64,000 nucleotides of DNA from Bathynomus jamesi (taxonomy: Eukaryota > Arthropoda > Malacostraca > Isopoda > Cirolanidae). Each line of letters begins with the position of its first letter. Position 1 is the first letter of the stretch. Location of the stretch: assembly GCA_023014485.1 (NCBI GenBank), contig JAJOZX010000481.1, forward strand, positions 389,501 through 453,500, in the 5' to 3' direction. Shown one piece after another: positions 10,669 to 20,469 of the stretch. The position numbers and the translations under genes were made by a program. The notes below the pieces were generated by a model. The model did no database searches. It was not told the origin of the DNA and worked only from the letters and a program-made list of their open reading frames with translations.

Positions 10669-11523
10669 ATGGCTCCTAACCATTTCTACGTCACACTCCC
10701 GTCCTCCTCGTCCCTGTCTGTACACCCTAACAACACTAGCCAACTTTGTAACAGAACTCCATGGGCACATTGAATTGGGTCGTGATTCGTATGAGGTGGG
10801 GATATGCGAAATTCAGCTGGACACCGTCTTTTTAAATATTGAACATAAAGAAACCGTTTTTACGATTCTTAGAGACATTGACGAGTGTGAAAAAGCTGGG
10901 GTAGCTATGGATGAAACTATGCGCATCGCTCGGACTAAGATTGCACGGTATTACAGTACAGAAGTAAGACTAGGGCCGGGTCAATATGGTTCGGCCGAGG
11001 ATGTTGTGAGAGGCTTAAACGTAAGTTTAAGAAACTCAAACCTTACGAATGATTTAGTATATGAAATCGTAAACAACCCTGCACATACACTAATCCTAAA
11101 ATCAAAGACTAACAGACGTCTTAAAGAACATAGAAAGTTCAAATTCTAACCAACGGCCGATATAGCGCAGCCTTCCAAAGAGACACATTTCACGAGACAC
11201 AGTATAACTTGTCCAGATTAATGTATCAATTGAAGATGGAGAAATTGGCTGAAAGGTCCCCAGACATGTGCTATATTTACAGTAATATAGTGGAGCACCA
11301 GTTTGTTGGGGATACCCAGGCACGCCTGCTGCGCATTGCTCACATCCCCAACCATAGAGGAAGGAGTTTGAGTATTACATATGACAGACCCCATTATGTG
11401 AATGTCGCAACTAATTTAATAACCAATATCACAATATATATAAGAACGATTGAGGGCGAAAACTTCCCATTCGGTAACGGGAGCTTAACAGTGAAGCTAC
11501 ACTTTCGACGCACTGAGTTATAA
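10669..11523 (+). pseudogene. Conserved Polinton MAPNHFYVTLP-type protein (frameshifted)
   Basis: ATG at 10669 gives MAPNHFYVTLPSSSS, a hallmark start of a widespread Polinton/adintovirus-like protein. The frame breaks near 10765, runs 10775-11149 (containing YEVGICEIQLDTVF), breaks again near 11150-11205 and ends in 11209-11523. I infer a structural role from its place between integrase and capsid genes, but the exact function (penton, fibre or other) is not settled. Its stop overlaps the next ATG (TAATGG at 11521). Confidence 0.65.
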
Positions 11524-11880
11524 TGGATAGAAAGCCTTTCACCGTCTATCGAGGGATGCGATACCAGCGCGGTAGTGGACTTGGATCCATTTTTTCATCC
11601 ATACTACGTACGGCTGTTCCTTTGCTGAAGAGGGGTGCCAGATACCTTGGAAGGAAAGCGCTACAATCAGGCCTTAACACTGCAGAAGACATATTGGCCG
11701 GGGCTAAACCTAAAGAAGCTCTAAAAAAACATTTAAAGCGTACACGGAACGAAATCATCAAAGATGCAAAGAGAAAAATGCGTGGTGGGGGAAGAAGAAG
11801 AGGGCTCCCCGAAGAAGAAGAAGGGGTCACGTGGTATTAAACGTAAAAGGCTATCAAAAAGAAATGCTGTAAGCGAATGA
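11523..11880 (+). pseudogene. pVI-like membrane-active virion protein
   Basis: The 105-codon frame (11523-11840) starts MDRKPFTVYRGMRYQRGSGL, continues with an amphipathic segment (IFSSILRTAVPLLKRGARY), and has a basic C-terminal half. This resembles the adenovirus pVI/pX-type small virion proteins of Polintons. MRGGG at about residue 86 fits the adenain cleavage pattern (M/I/L)XGG-X. Near 11800 the frame reads poly-Glu (LPEEEEG), while the neighbouring frame reads a Lys/Arg-rich tail (SPKKKKGS, then IKRKR) ending at 11877-11879. One lost or gained base has therefore probably replaced a nuclear-localisation-like tail. The membrane and DNA-binding role is inferred. Confidence 0.6.
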
Positions 11881-11931
11881 AACCTATGGTTGACCACTTT
11901 TTTGACTGATATAAGCTAAGGATATGATCTC

Positions 11932-13268
11932 ATGAATCATAGTTTGTTTACCACTTGTCGAGAGAGGAGTCACTATTTCGCCATGGCACGCTTCATCCAC
12001 CCATGTAGTTCACAATGCTGTAATCGGAGCTGTCCCTTTTTGAGCTCCCGCCAACCAAGTTTCTATTGAGCACAGTGATTTTATTACAATTAACCCTTTA
12101 AACACAATTAGTTCCCCGAGTGCACCTATAGAATTCGTGATACCAGCTCAGATCTTACTTTTTTGATCCAAGCTGTGTGCACATGTACGCTAAGCTACGT
12201 ATAGCCATTCTGATGGAACGGTCTGCGATGACAAATATGCTGTATACCCTGAAACAAACTTTCTGCACGCCATATCAACCAGTGTGACGTATATTTAAAT
12301 CAGACCAACATATCGGCAGGCACGGGGTACTATCATCTACGAGCCTATCTGGAAAATGTCCTCAACTTTTCCAAAGAAGCGAAGGCTACCTTTTTAAGTG
12401 CGGAGGGATATTATCAAACTAAAGATGAAAATAGTATAAAGGACAAATTTAAAAATTCTAAAAAGAAAATATACGAGTGATTTGGACGGTTGCACACAGA
12501 TTTCACTTTCCAGGAGAAGTTGCTTGTGAACGGGGTGGATATGAAAATAAAGCTCACCCGCACGAGTCCTGAGATCTGCTTAAATCTGGATGCGAATCAA
12601 GAAGAGGGTGCAAAGCCCGTTGTGGTTCACATTATGGACACATACCTCCGCGTACGGCGAGTGAAATTAAGTTCACCAAAACAACTAGAAATTGAGAAAA
12701 ATTTACTAAACGCTACAGTGAAAATCCTATTAACAGAGTGCAGATCAAACTATATACGGTTCCTGCAGGGTTGGCATCGAAGCAGATAGAAAACATTGCC
12801 CTGAGAAATCTTCCTAAAAGGATATTAATCGGCATGCAGGACCACGCTTCGGTGAATGGAAAATATAAAAAGAGTGCCTTTAAATTCGAGAATTTCGGAC
12901 TTAAAAATATAACTCTATACGTTAATGGCACTGCTGGTGGAACAATGGGTACGGACTATTCATCAGACGCGTGTTACCTCTTTGTGCCAGAGCCTATAGT
13001 AATCTGACCCATATTGCAGGTGATTGTGATGAGCTTGGTAATGGGGTAACGGGAAGTATTCATTGATCAATTTAACCTTTACCCGTTTGACATTACACTG
13101 ACTTATCTGCTAGCGTAAATACCCATTGAACCCCAGCAGAGCGGAAACATCTCAGTGCGGCTGGAATTCGCCAAGCCTATAGACGCTCCTATTAGTGTAC
13201 TAGTATATCTCGAATCGCAAGCCCTAATAGAAGTAGGTAGATTTAGGAGCGTTATCACTGACTTTTAA
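11932..13268 (+). pseudogene. Polinton major capsid protein, hexon-like (multiply frameshifted)
   Basis: Fragments of one protein follow each other in three frames: SELSLFELPPTKF near 12020, APIEFVIPA near 12125, NISAGTGYYHLRAYLEN near 12310, FTFQEKLLVNGVDMKIKLTR in 12490-12789, NITLYVNGTAGG in 12738-13007, and SGNISVRLEFAKPIDAP near 13140-13180 ending at the TAA at 13266. Order and motifs match Polinton double-jelly-roll major capsid proteins. At least four frameshifts and an internal stop (about 12478) break it. It lies between the pVI-like gene and the protease, the usual capsid cassette. The N-terminal limit is approximate. Confidence 0.82.
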
Positions 13269-13269
13269 A

Positions 13270-13644
13270 ATGGATGCTAATACACTTCAGAAAGTAATGG
13301 AGCGAGTCACACGCTCCAAATTTATCGGTGTGTTTGCGAAGAATGAAACATTGAGTTTGCCAAGTACGCGAGAATGCGGTAGTCTTATTGTGAACACAGA
13401 CATCATCGGTAATGAAGGGATTCACTGGATCGCTGTCTATTTTAAAAATAGACAGCGCCTGTACTATTTTGATTCACTCGGTACTCAACCCTGGAGTGAC
13501 CCTATTATTGTAAAATTTCTCGCTCAGTTACATATTTCCGAAGTTGTATGGACCCCATTTCGCATGCAAGGATATTTTACTAATGTTTGCGGAATGTACT
13601 GCGTCTCATTTCTCATGCATATTCAAATGATAAAGAATTTATAA
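13270..13644 (+). CDS. Polinton adenain-type cysteine protease (124 aa)
   Basis: Intact 124-codon frame starting two bases after the capsid gene's stop. Catalytic elements of the Ulp1/adenain (C5/C48) fold are visible in order: His in EGIHWIAVYF, Asp in YYFDSLGTQPW, Gln in FRMQGYF, and Cys in VCGMYCVSFLMH. The family matures capsid proteins at GG-type sites, and the neighbouring pVI-like gene has a candidate site. It is shorter than adenovirus protease, and the C-terminus after MIKNL may be truncated. It is the most intact enzyme gene of the element. Confidence 0.9.
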   Translation: MDANTLQKVMERVTRSKFIGVFAKNETLSLPSTRECGSLIVNTDIIGNEGIHWIAVYFKNRQRLYYFDSLGTQPWSDPIIVKFLAQLHISEVVWTPFRMQGYFTNVCGMYCVSFLMHIQMIKNL

Positions 13645-13879
13645 TTTTTTTAAATTTATTGACCCGTGTCACACTCGCCGAAACGATGAAATGGTAGCAG
13701 ACAGATAAAAACGTTTTCCAATTGTACGTACTCGTGTATATTATAATGTTTTGTTCGTATATTTGTAACGATATATTCTGTAGTTGTTTATTGTACTGAT
13801 TTCTTTCATTTAATAAATTTATGAAAATTATTGTCTTCTTATCCCAAAAAGATCGAAAAACACTTACATTATTTCGGTG

Positions 13880-14860
13880 TGACATTGTTCACTGATCAGT
13901 ATATCCTCCCTATTCCGAGATTCTTCAAAAGATTGTTTATAACACGTGTCAAATCCTCATCGGACCTTAAAGGAATAATGCTTTTGAAACATATACAGAG
14001 TATACAGACAGATCCCCATTATGTGAAGATATCTTTGGTTCGAGGAAAACATTGAATGCCATAAAAAATTTCGATTTTAGCATAATGGGGATAACCAAAT
14101 AACATTGATGACATTTTTGGCGAGTAATCTATTTGACGAGATACTACACCCCATCCATATATATATAAAAATTCTAATTATAGACACTTACATTTCTATG
14201 GTAGTCCCTTGCGTCGGATTGTAAGGAGCGTCACTGCAATATCTTCTACGGTTTGCGTTGAAAATAATTCGCCACGTCCAATCGCATGAAAAGACTAATT
14301 GCGGTTAATGCTGCAGTATCACGTTCTTCATACAATTCCGGGGAGACGTACAGGTCCATGGTGGAGGATGTGTGACATTGTTGACTGTTCAGTATATCCC
14401 CCGTATTCCGAGATTCTTCAAAAGATTGTATAACACGTGTCAAATCCTCATCGGACCTTAAAGAATAATGCTTTTAAAACATATACAGAGTATACAGACA
14501 GATCCCCATTATGTGAAGATATCTTTGGTTCGAGGAAATAACATTGAATGCCATAAATTTCGATTTTAGCATAATGGGGTAACAAAATAACATTGATTGA
14601 CATTTTTGGCGAGTATCTTTGACGAGATACTAACCCCATCCATATATATATATAAATTCTAATTATAGACACTTACATTTCTATGGTAGTCCCTTGCGTC
14701 GGATTGTAAGGAGCGTCACTGCACATGTCTTCTACGGTTTGCGTGTAAATAATTCATCACGGTCAACCGCATTAAAAAGGCTTAATTGTCGTTAATGCTG
14801 CAGTATCACTCTCTTCATACAAGTCTGGGGAGACGTACAGGTCCATGGTGGAGGGAATGA
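13880..14860 (-). repeat. Tandem duplication of a ~490-bp unit with coding-like minus strand
   Basis: The block starting GTGTGACATTGTTCACTGA near 13880 recurs near 14371. A segment ending in GACGTACAGGTCCATGGTGG occurs at 14345 and 14825, so there are two full units plus a part. On the minus strand each unit contains a readable start MDLYVSPELYEERDTAAL (from 14361, and a variant from 14841), and the inner copy is preceded by LTRVIQSFEESRNTGDIL. A GTAAGT donor-like site follows. This looks like a small gene of unknown identity that was duplicated and then degraded at the distal end of the Polinton. Both copies have frame breaks. Confidence 0.55.
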
Positions 14861-15269
14861 TTATTCACTGACGCGAAAATAGCTACTGTTACTCCAAACT
14901 GAAAAATATCCCCTTTTATATGCACAATCGCCAAGCTCCGCCCCAAAAGACCAGATGTTCGTAGTGATTGGCTGCCGATGTAGCTGGGTGGAGCTATGAC
15001 GTGTACCAATCCGCTATAACGGGACCGGACGAGTAACATATATATATTTTCACCAATAGATTTAATGCTCGTATTCTCCTTTGAAAATTATTTGGTGATT
15101 CGTATAGAACTTTTGATACTGATTCCAAATATGGTTTCAGAATTTTTCTATCACCCATAGTTTTCGAGAAAATATTTACTCAGATTTCCCGCATCATTAG
15201 TCACTAATGTAATCGAGAGGTATAAAGAAATATATCCTAATTATATTTTAAAAGAACATTCGGTTTCAA

Positions 15270-15553
15270 CGTTAAACTGTGGGTCTAAGGTGGGGTGAAA
15301 ACCTTTCCAATTGCGCTAGGGGAAATTATTTGGTGTTTCTTTTTTGGCACTGAGTCAGGTTTCAGAATTTTCTAATGTTAAACTGTGGGTCTAAGGTGGG
15401 GTGAAAACCTTTCCAATTGCGCTAGGGGACAATTATTTGGTGTTTCTTTTTTGGCACTGAGTCAGGTTTCAGAATTTTCTAATGTTAAACTGTGGGTCTA
15501 AGGTGGGGTGAAAACCTTTCCAATTGCGCTAGGGGACAATTATTTGGTGTTTT
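15270..15553. repeat. ~105-bp tandem repeat, three copies
   Basis: Units beginning GTTAAACTGTGGGTCTAAGG start near 15274, 15378 and 15484 and are almost identical; the third is cut short by the inverted duplication. The preceding 15050-15200 region resembles a more diverged unit (TGATTCCAAATATGGTTTCA). Confidence 0.9.
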
Positions 15554-15560
15554 CTTATAA

Positions 15561-15995
15561 AACTTTGGTACAAAGCAATTGATCGGTACAAGCTGAGCTC
15601 ACCTACACCGTTCACCCTGAAGAACTATTTCTTTATATAACGCGCAGTTGTCGTAACGATTTAGAAGATTATTTCAATTGCCGCTATGTTGAGTGAGTTC
15701 ACGATTGAAAAGCTCGAGTCGGTAGAAATAAACCCTCGATTGGAAAAGCGTGTTTATAAACTTGTGTTTAATAATGTAGCTAACGATGAACTCTTTGTGC
15801 GTGCTTTTGATTGTATTCTAGACGTATTTAAAGATGACTTACCAACCGGTTGTAAAGTGGGAACAAAAATAGTACTGAACGATATGAAAGCCCTTCATAT
15901 CGAGTACAGGTTTCCCTATACTTTAAGCGGTGAAATATTATTAAGCCGCATATACTGCGTAATGCAGAGCAATAATGATGTAATTGTAAACTCGT
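15561..15995 (+). repeat. Inverted duplicate of the Polinton left-end genes
   Basis: About 434 bp match the reverse complement of 1568-2002 with only a handful of differences. The block carries the end of the 248-aa gene and most of the 114-aa gene (open from 15686, same start MLSEFTIEKLESVEINP). At 15995 homology stops and the frame runs into a (CT)n/(TA)n microsatellite, replacing the normal C-terminus. It is therefore a truncated copy placed in opposite orientation at the other end of the element. Confidence 0.92.
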
Positions 15996-16017
15996 ACAAG
16001 CATATCCCGTTATTTGA

Positions 16018-16020
<3 letters not shown>

Positions 16021-16092
<72 letters not shown>

Positions 16093-16248
16093 GTGGGCAT
16101 ATCTAAGAAATGGAGTCGAGAGAGGTTTTGTTCAAGCTGTCTGTGAGAAAGGTCATTTATGGTCGGAAAAAAATCGCCTCTGGCAATAGGTGAACCGATT
16201 TGAACAGATTCTCGGAAATGTGTTTCATAAATTTTCATCTCGATACAA

Positions 16249-16290
<42 letters not shown>

Positions 16291-16300
16291 ACGGGTTTGG
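16021..16300. repeat. (CT)n and (TA)n microsatellites
   Basis: A CT run at 16021-16051 and TA runs at 16054-16090 and 16248-16292, separated by about 160 bp of unique sequence. A translation across them is not a gene. Confidence 0.9.
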
Positions 16301-16518
16301 GGAATGACGATCGTCGAATTGTTTCATAAATTTTCATTTCCGTTCGTTTTTCCCCACTGATATTCGAAATGAAAATTGAGTGTGTAAAATTATTTATTTG
16401 ATAAACAGAAGGATTCACCCCAACGTCAGACCATTACTTCGGTCTTATATAATTATTTTAGGATTTATTTCTTGTAGTACTTGTGTTACCTTATTTCTAT
16501 ACAATAATGTCTTGAAGT

Positions 16519-16645
16519 GCTATTTTTGTACGGATATGGGGAAGGAATTATAAGCCGTGCTTTTCAGAACATGTTGAAAGAGTTTAATATCAGCTATTAC
16601 ACAACCAATTCTATACATAAGGCTTCTTTAGCTGAAAGAGTTCAG
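16519..16645 (+). pseudogene. Second, 127-bp fragment of the Polinton integrase gene
   Basis: This matches 9992-10118 with about five differences. It covers the second catalytic Asp region and part of the path to the catalytic Glu, and stops inside a TA repeat next to a nested mariner. It shows the same one-base frame break as the main copy although the surrounding codons differ (GAATTATAAG versus GATTTATAGG). Confidence 0.88.
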
Positions 16646-16665
16646 ATATATATATATATATAATA

Positions 16666-17574
16666 CAGGGCGTCCAAAAAAATGTATACACACTTTAAAT
16701 ACTTATAAAGGCAGTGTTTATTAAAATACATTTCATTTTCAAAATGTAATAGAATCTACAGACATTATTTAATTGTTTTGTCAACGCCTGTTTTCAAACT
16801 GACGTCCGTTCTGGTCCAGGCACTGCTGATAACGCGAAGCAATGGAATCGCAAACATCACGAAACATTTCGTTTGGTATTTGTGTGCATTCTCGTTCAAT
16901 GGCTGCTCTCATTCAGCGACTGTTGCAGGTTTTATAGCGTAGACTTTGTCTTTTAAGTATCCCCATAAAAAAAAGTCTAGTGGTGTGAGGTCTGGTGAAC
17001 GCGGAGGGTATTCTACGAAACCCCTTCGTCCAATCCACATCCACATCCACATCGTGCCAAGTACCACTCGCAATACTCCACTCTTCAGTCCGGATCATCT
17101 TCATTAATAGCATGGACTAATCTTGGAATGTAACTTTTCCATTGACAGCGCTTCAAAATGCGTGGACAGACGATTCTGAAATTCCTACCTCACGACTCGC
17201 TTGCCGCACAGATTTTCTTGGACTTTGGTGATACGTTTCCAGTACTCTTTCTTGCTTTGTGGGGCTTGTCGATGTCCGTGGTCTTCAGGAACGCTTCTTG
17301 TGGACATTCTGAACAGTTCCATCGGCTTCAAACTTATCTCTAATTCGAGTGATGGTAAGTCGCGTTGGTGGATCTGTTTGAAACTCCCTCCTAAACTGTC
17401 TTTGCACTTCAACTGCGTTTTCACACTTCCAGTAGCATTTTAGAATGAATTTCCTTTGTTCAAAGCTTAGTCTGACTGCCATTATTAATTCTAATGGGTT
17501 TAACTTGGAAAGAAAGAAACATCAATTGAGCTATCAGCTGTTAAAGTGTGTATACATTTTTTTGGGACGCCCTG
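16666..17574 (-). mobile_element. Non-autonomous Tc1/mariner-type element, family 1, copy A
   Basis: The ends are inverted repeats CAGGGCGTCC / GGACGCCCTG, which continue into TGTATACACACTTTAA, flanked by TA. On the minus strand the N-terminal helix-turn-helix part of a transposase ([18 protein letters not shown] at 17482) and a C-terminal part (LFFMGILK region, 17113-16800) survive. The catalytic middle is missing. Copy B at 50240-51144 is nearly identical and has the same deletion. Nested in the Polinton within a TA repeat. Confidence 0.88.
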
Positions 17575-17782
17575 TATATATATATGTATCATAAGCTGTT
17601 TAAAAGACTGTATATATATAATTATAGTAAACGAAATAAACTAGTTAACCATAAAATTAATTATTTTCTATTATGAAGTTTTCGAAGGTAAACTATGTTA
17701 TTTGTTTCGAAAAGTTTAGCTTCAAGTTCAATGAAGTTCAAGTTAAATTTGCTTCTAAACTAAAATTAAATGATATAAAATA

Positions 17783-17787
<5 letters not shown>

Positions 17788-17830
<43 letters not shown>

Positions 17831-17880
17831 AACATAAGATGTTTAAAAGAATGTGTATATATATATATATAGCATAATAT
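17788..17880. repeat. (TA)n microsatellite
   Basis: TA runs at 17788-17827 and near 17857-17872. The flanking 17580-17990 is AT-rich with no recognisable gene. Confidence 0.9.
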
Positions 17881-18009
17881 ATATCTAGCAATCCGATCAT
17901 TGCAAAAAAAAACTGGAAAGGTATGCAATTAATAAAGGTGTATTTAATATACAGAATTTAATTGGAATAACTACCATCATATTGTGTTACACAATGGATG
18001 ATTAATATT

Positions 18010-18450
18010 TCTGGAATACATGGCGCTATCTGATGGTGCGATCTGGCACATCAGCACCCGATTACATGGCTTGATGTGGCAACTCAGCATCTGCATACAT
18101 GGTGCGATCTGACAACTCAGCAACTGAACACATTGCGCTATCTGGCAATTCAGCCAGAATAGAGGCTTATAAAAGACCGCGAAGTTGGTGAAAGACTCAT
18201 TCCAACTCGGCTCCCAGCCGAGCAAGGACCTCTGGTCCTTCTCTTTCAGGCCCTTTGGTAAAACCCCTTAGTGGCCTCTTAGATTAGGAAAACGAAAATA
18301 ATTTGGGTGAGAACTCCTCTCTCTCTCCTTCAGGTGTCTCTCTCTCCTTCAGGCGTCTCTCTCTCTCTCTCTCTCTCCTACAGGCGTCTCTCTCTCTCTC
18401 CTACAGGTGTCTCTCTCTCCTTCAGGCGTCTCTCTCTCCTTCAGGTGTAC
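18010..18450. repeat. Right subterminal repeats of the Polinton
   Basis: 18010-18165 holds variants of ATGGCGCTATCTGGCAACTC, the reverse complement of the left-array word. 18305-18445 is a minisatellite of about 20 bp units reading TCTCTCTCCTTCAGGTGTC with T/C swaps. Translations of the CT-rich array are artefacts. Confidence 0.8.
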
Positions 18451-18500
18451 CCTTCCCCCCTTGGCTCAGTCAACTGGCTGATTCAGCCAACTGGCTGATT

Positions 18501-18881
18501 CTGGCTGATTAGGAGCCTATAAAACAACGCCTACTCGGCTGAAGTCTTAATGTGCACTTGGCTCCTGCCAGGTGAACACCTCTCCTCCTTTCTCTCCTCC
18601 TTTCTCTCTGGTCCTTTGGGGGGAATAGCTTGGGGGAGGCCCCCAAGTTGCATGCCCCTTGCAACCTAGGTTGGCAACAAAGGCCAGTACTCTTTTTTTC
18701 TTTCTTTTTTCTTTTTTTTTCTTTTTTTCTTTTTTCTTTTTTTGCAACCCCACCCCCCTTTGCAACAACCCCTTGCAACACCCCACCCCCTTTGCAACAC
18801 CCCCACCCCCCCACCCCCTTTGTAACATTACGTCATCACTTGCAACATTCTTGCACTCTCCCCTTTTGCGGCTATACTACT
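18501..18881. repeat. Polinton right terminal inverted repeat
   Basis: Reverse complement of 272-580, ending GGCTATACTACT next to the target duplication. It contains a longer C/T-rich low-complexity centre (18690-18830) than the left copy. Confidence 0.88.
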
Positions 18882-18887
18882 GGCGTT
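18882..18887. repeat. Polinton target-site duplication, right copy (GGCGTT)
   Basis: Identical to 266-271; the interrupted mariner frame continues directly from here. Confidence 0.92.
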
Positions 18888-19074
18888 GCATGACTGGCTA
18901 CGCACACAGCCAAAAACATTCTTTTGTGATGGCATTAGAAAGCTTGTAGATCGCTGGACTAAGTGTATTGAGAAACAGGGAGACTATGTTGAGAAGTGAT
19001 GTGTTTATAATCTATCAAATGTGAAAATAAAATTGTGAAAATAAAAAGTGCGGATACTTATTGAATTACCCTCG
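18888..19074 (+). pseudogene. mariner transposase, 3' part, with its 3' terminal repeat
   Basis: In the frame of 1-271 this reads HDWLRTQPKTFFCDGIRKLV and ends CIEKQGDYVEK before the stop at 18997-18999: a typical mariner C-terminus. Downstream, 19042-19074 reads as the 3' inverted repeat (reverse complement TACGAGGGTAATTCAATAAG), next to TA at 19075-19076. This confirms that the Polinton sits inside a mariner element whose 5' end is outside the window. Confidence 0.88.
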
Positions 19075-19076
19075 TA

Positions 19077-19120
19077 CATTTTTAATGTATGTTCTCCAGC
19101 TCTGGTCACTATATATATAT

Positions 19121-19153
<33 letters not shown>

Positions 19154-19644
19154 AACCGAGAGAGAGAGAGAAAAGTTTTATAATAACAGTGAAAGTCATA
19201 CTTGTCGTTTAAAATTCGTGACAAACACGCTCATTATTATAAAGGTAAGAAAAGAACAGTGAAAGTCACTTGGCTGCAGGGAGAAAAAGAATGAGTAAAA
19301 GAAAAATCGTGTCCGCGCTACCAGACGTGCATTAATATCGAATCGACACACCCACCCACGAACGGGGCAAAGATTGATCAGCTACATTGGGGGCGGGGGG
19401 CAGAGTCACCGCGGGAAAGGACGTCGACCCGGGAGAAACCCCGAACCCCTTCAAAATCGCCGTGCGTGCAAGTGCAACAGTCTCTCACTTCAAGGTTTCT
19501 TACGAAGTCTTGTATGACATCATCAAAGCAGAAATTCGACAGTGTTTAAATACGCCGAACGCGGTTTTATTCGTGGCTGTCATTGGAAAGTTGGGTTGTG
19601 GCGACGGAACAAATGTCTTGTGTGTGCTGAGTCTGAGCTATATA
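19077..19644. other. Spacer without recognised gene
   Basis: Contains a TA repeat (19112-19155), a short GA run and a GC-richer stretch (19380-19500). A 90-codon plus-strand frame at 19387-19659 has no recognisable motif and runs into the next mariner terminus, so I do not call it a gene. Confidence 0.6.
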
Positions 19645-20411
19645 CAGGGTGTCCCATAAGTCCGGCATCATAGGAAAAATAATAAAAAAAGGCAAAACAA
19701 AAGCTTTTATTTACAGAACGTACTCAATATGTCCACCATTGTTTTCAATACACAAATTCAGACGTGATACCCAGTCAGCAAGCACACGGTGAATGATGTC
19801 AGGAGTAATGGTGTTATATGCCCCAATAATGCGCTGCCGCAAATGTTCAACACTCCTAATTTTCTCTGCGTATACCAGCGCTTTCAAGTGGCCCCAGAGA
19901 TAAAAATCTAGTGGCGTGAGATCCGGGCTTCTAGCTGGCCATTCCACAGGCCCTCGACGTCCTATCCAATGACCAGGGAATTGTTGGTACAGGTATTCCC
20001 TTACTTGGGTGCTGTAATATGCAGGAGCGCCGTCTTGCTGGAACCATGTTGGGAAATTTCCTTCTTCGTTCAAGACACTGGGAAATGCTTCTTCCTTGAG
20101 CATACGTAGGTAGGTGCCTCCAGTGACATGTTCATCGAAAAAGAGGGGGCCTATGATGCGATCCTTCCAAATGCCACACCATACCATCACCCGAGATGCA
20201 CCTTGTTCCTTTGAAGAGGTATACCAGTGAGGGTTGTTTTGAGACCAGTAGCGGGTGTTTTGTCGATTTACCTCACCATTTCCATAAAAAACAACCTCGT
20301 CACTGAACAGAATGGTGGACAGGAAATTGTCATCCCGAGTATATGAATTATGGTTTGTAGAAATAGAAAAATATGAATTTATCCTATGATGCCGGACTTA
20401 TGGGACACCCT
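19645..20411 (-). mobile_element. Tc1/mariner-type element, family 2, deleted copy A
   Basis: Inverted ends CAGGGTGTCCCATAAGTCCG and its complement, with TA on the left; the right side has mutated to TG. The minus strand carries the catalytic part of a transposase (20338-19711) with VMVWCGIWKDRIIGPLFF, WFQQDGAPAYYS (second Asp) and ARSPDLTPLDFYLWG (third Asp). The helix-turn-helix half present in copy B (61211-62387) is deleted, so this copy is non-autonomous. Confidence 0.9.
19711..20338 (-). pseudogene. Transposase catalytic domain remnant (family 2, copy A)
   Basis: About 200 residues of a D,D,D-type Tc1/mariner (IS630-like) transposase remain open from the first-Asp region through the C-terminus (LNLCIENNGGHIEYVL). 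One substitution relative to copy B changes APAHYS to APAYYS. The N-terminal DNA-binding domain is missing, so transposition would need protein from another copy. Intact catalytic frame; recently mobilised family likely. Confidence 0.85.
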
Positions 20412-20420
20412 GTGTATATA

Positions 20421-20469
<49 letters not shown>

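Larger units (their letters stand above)
272..18881. mobile_element. Polinton/Maverick element, 18,610 bp
   Basis: Both ends read AGTAGTATAGCCGCAAAAG inward, are flanked by the 6-bp repeat GGCGTT, and interrupt a mariner gene whose frame is restored if the element is removed. Inside is the full expected gene set: protein-primed DNA polymerase B, FtsK-like packaging ATPase, retroviral-type integrase with chromodomain, adenain-type cysteine protease, double-jelly-roll major capsid protein and small virion-like proteins. Genes lie in two opposed blocks, minus strand at 1.5-7.85 kb and plus strand at 7.9-13.6 kb. Most coding regions have one or more frameshifts, so the copy looks non-functional as assembled. 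The 13.6-18.5 kb part is repeats, duplicated scraps and a nested mariner. Confidence 0.95.

Noticed and set aside
19387..19659. 90-codon open frame in a GC-richer stretch
   Set aside because: No recognisable motif, and it ends inside a mariner terminal repeat.
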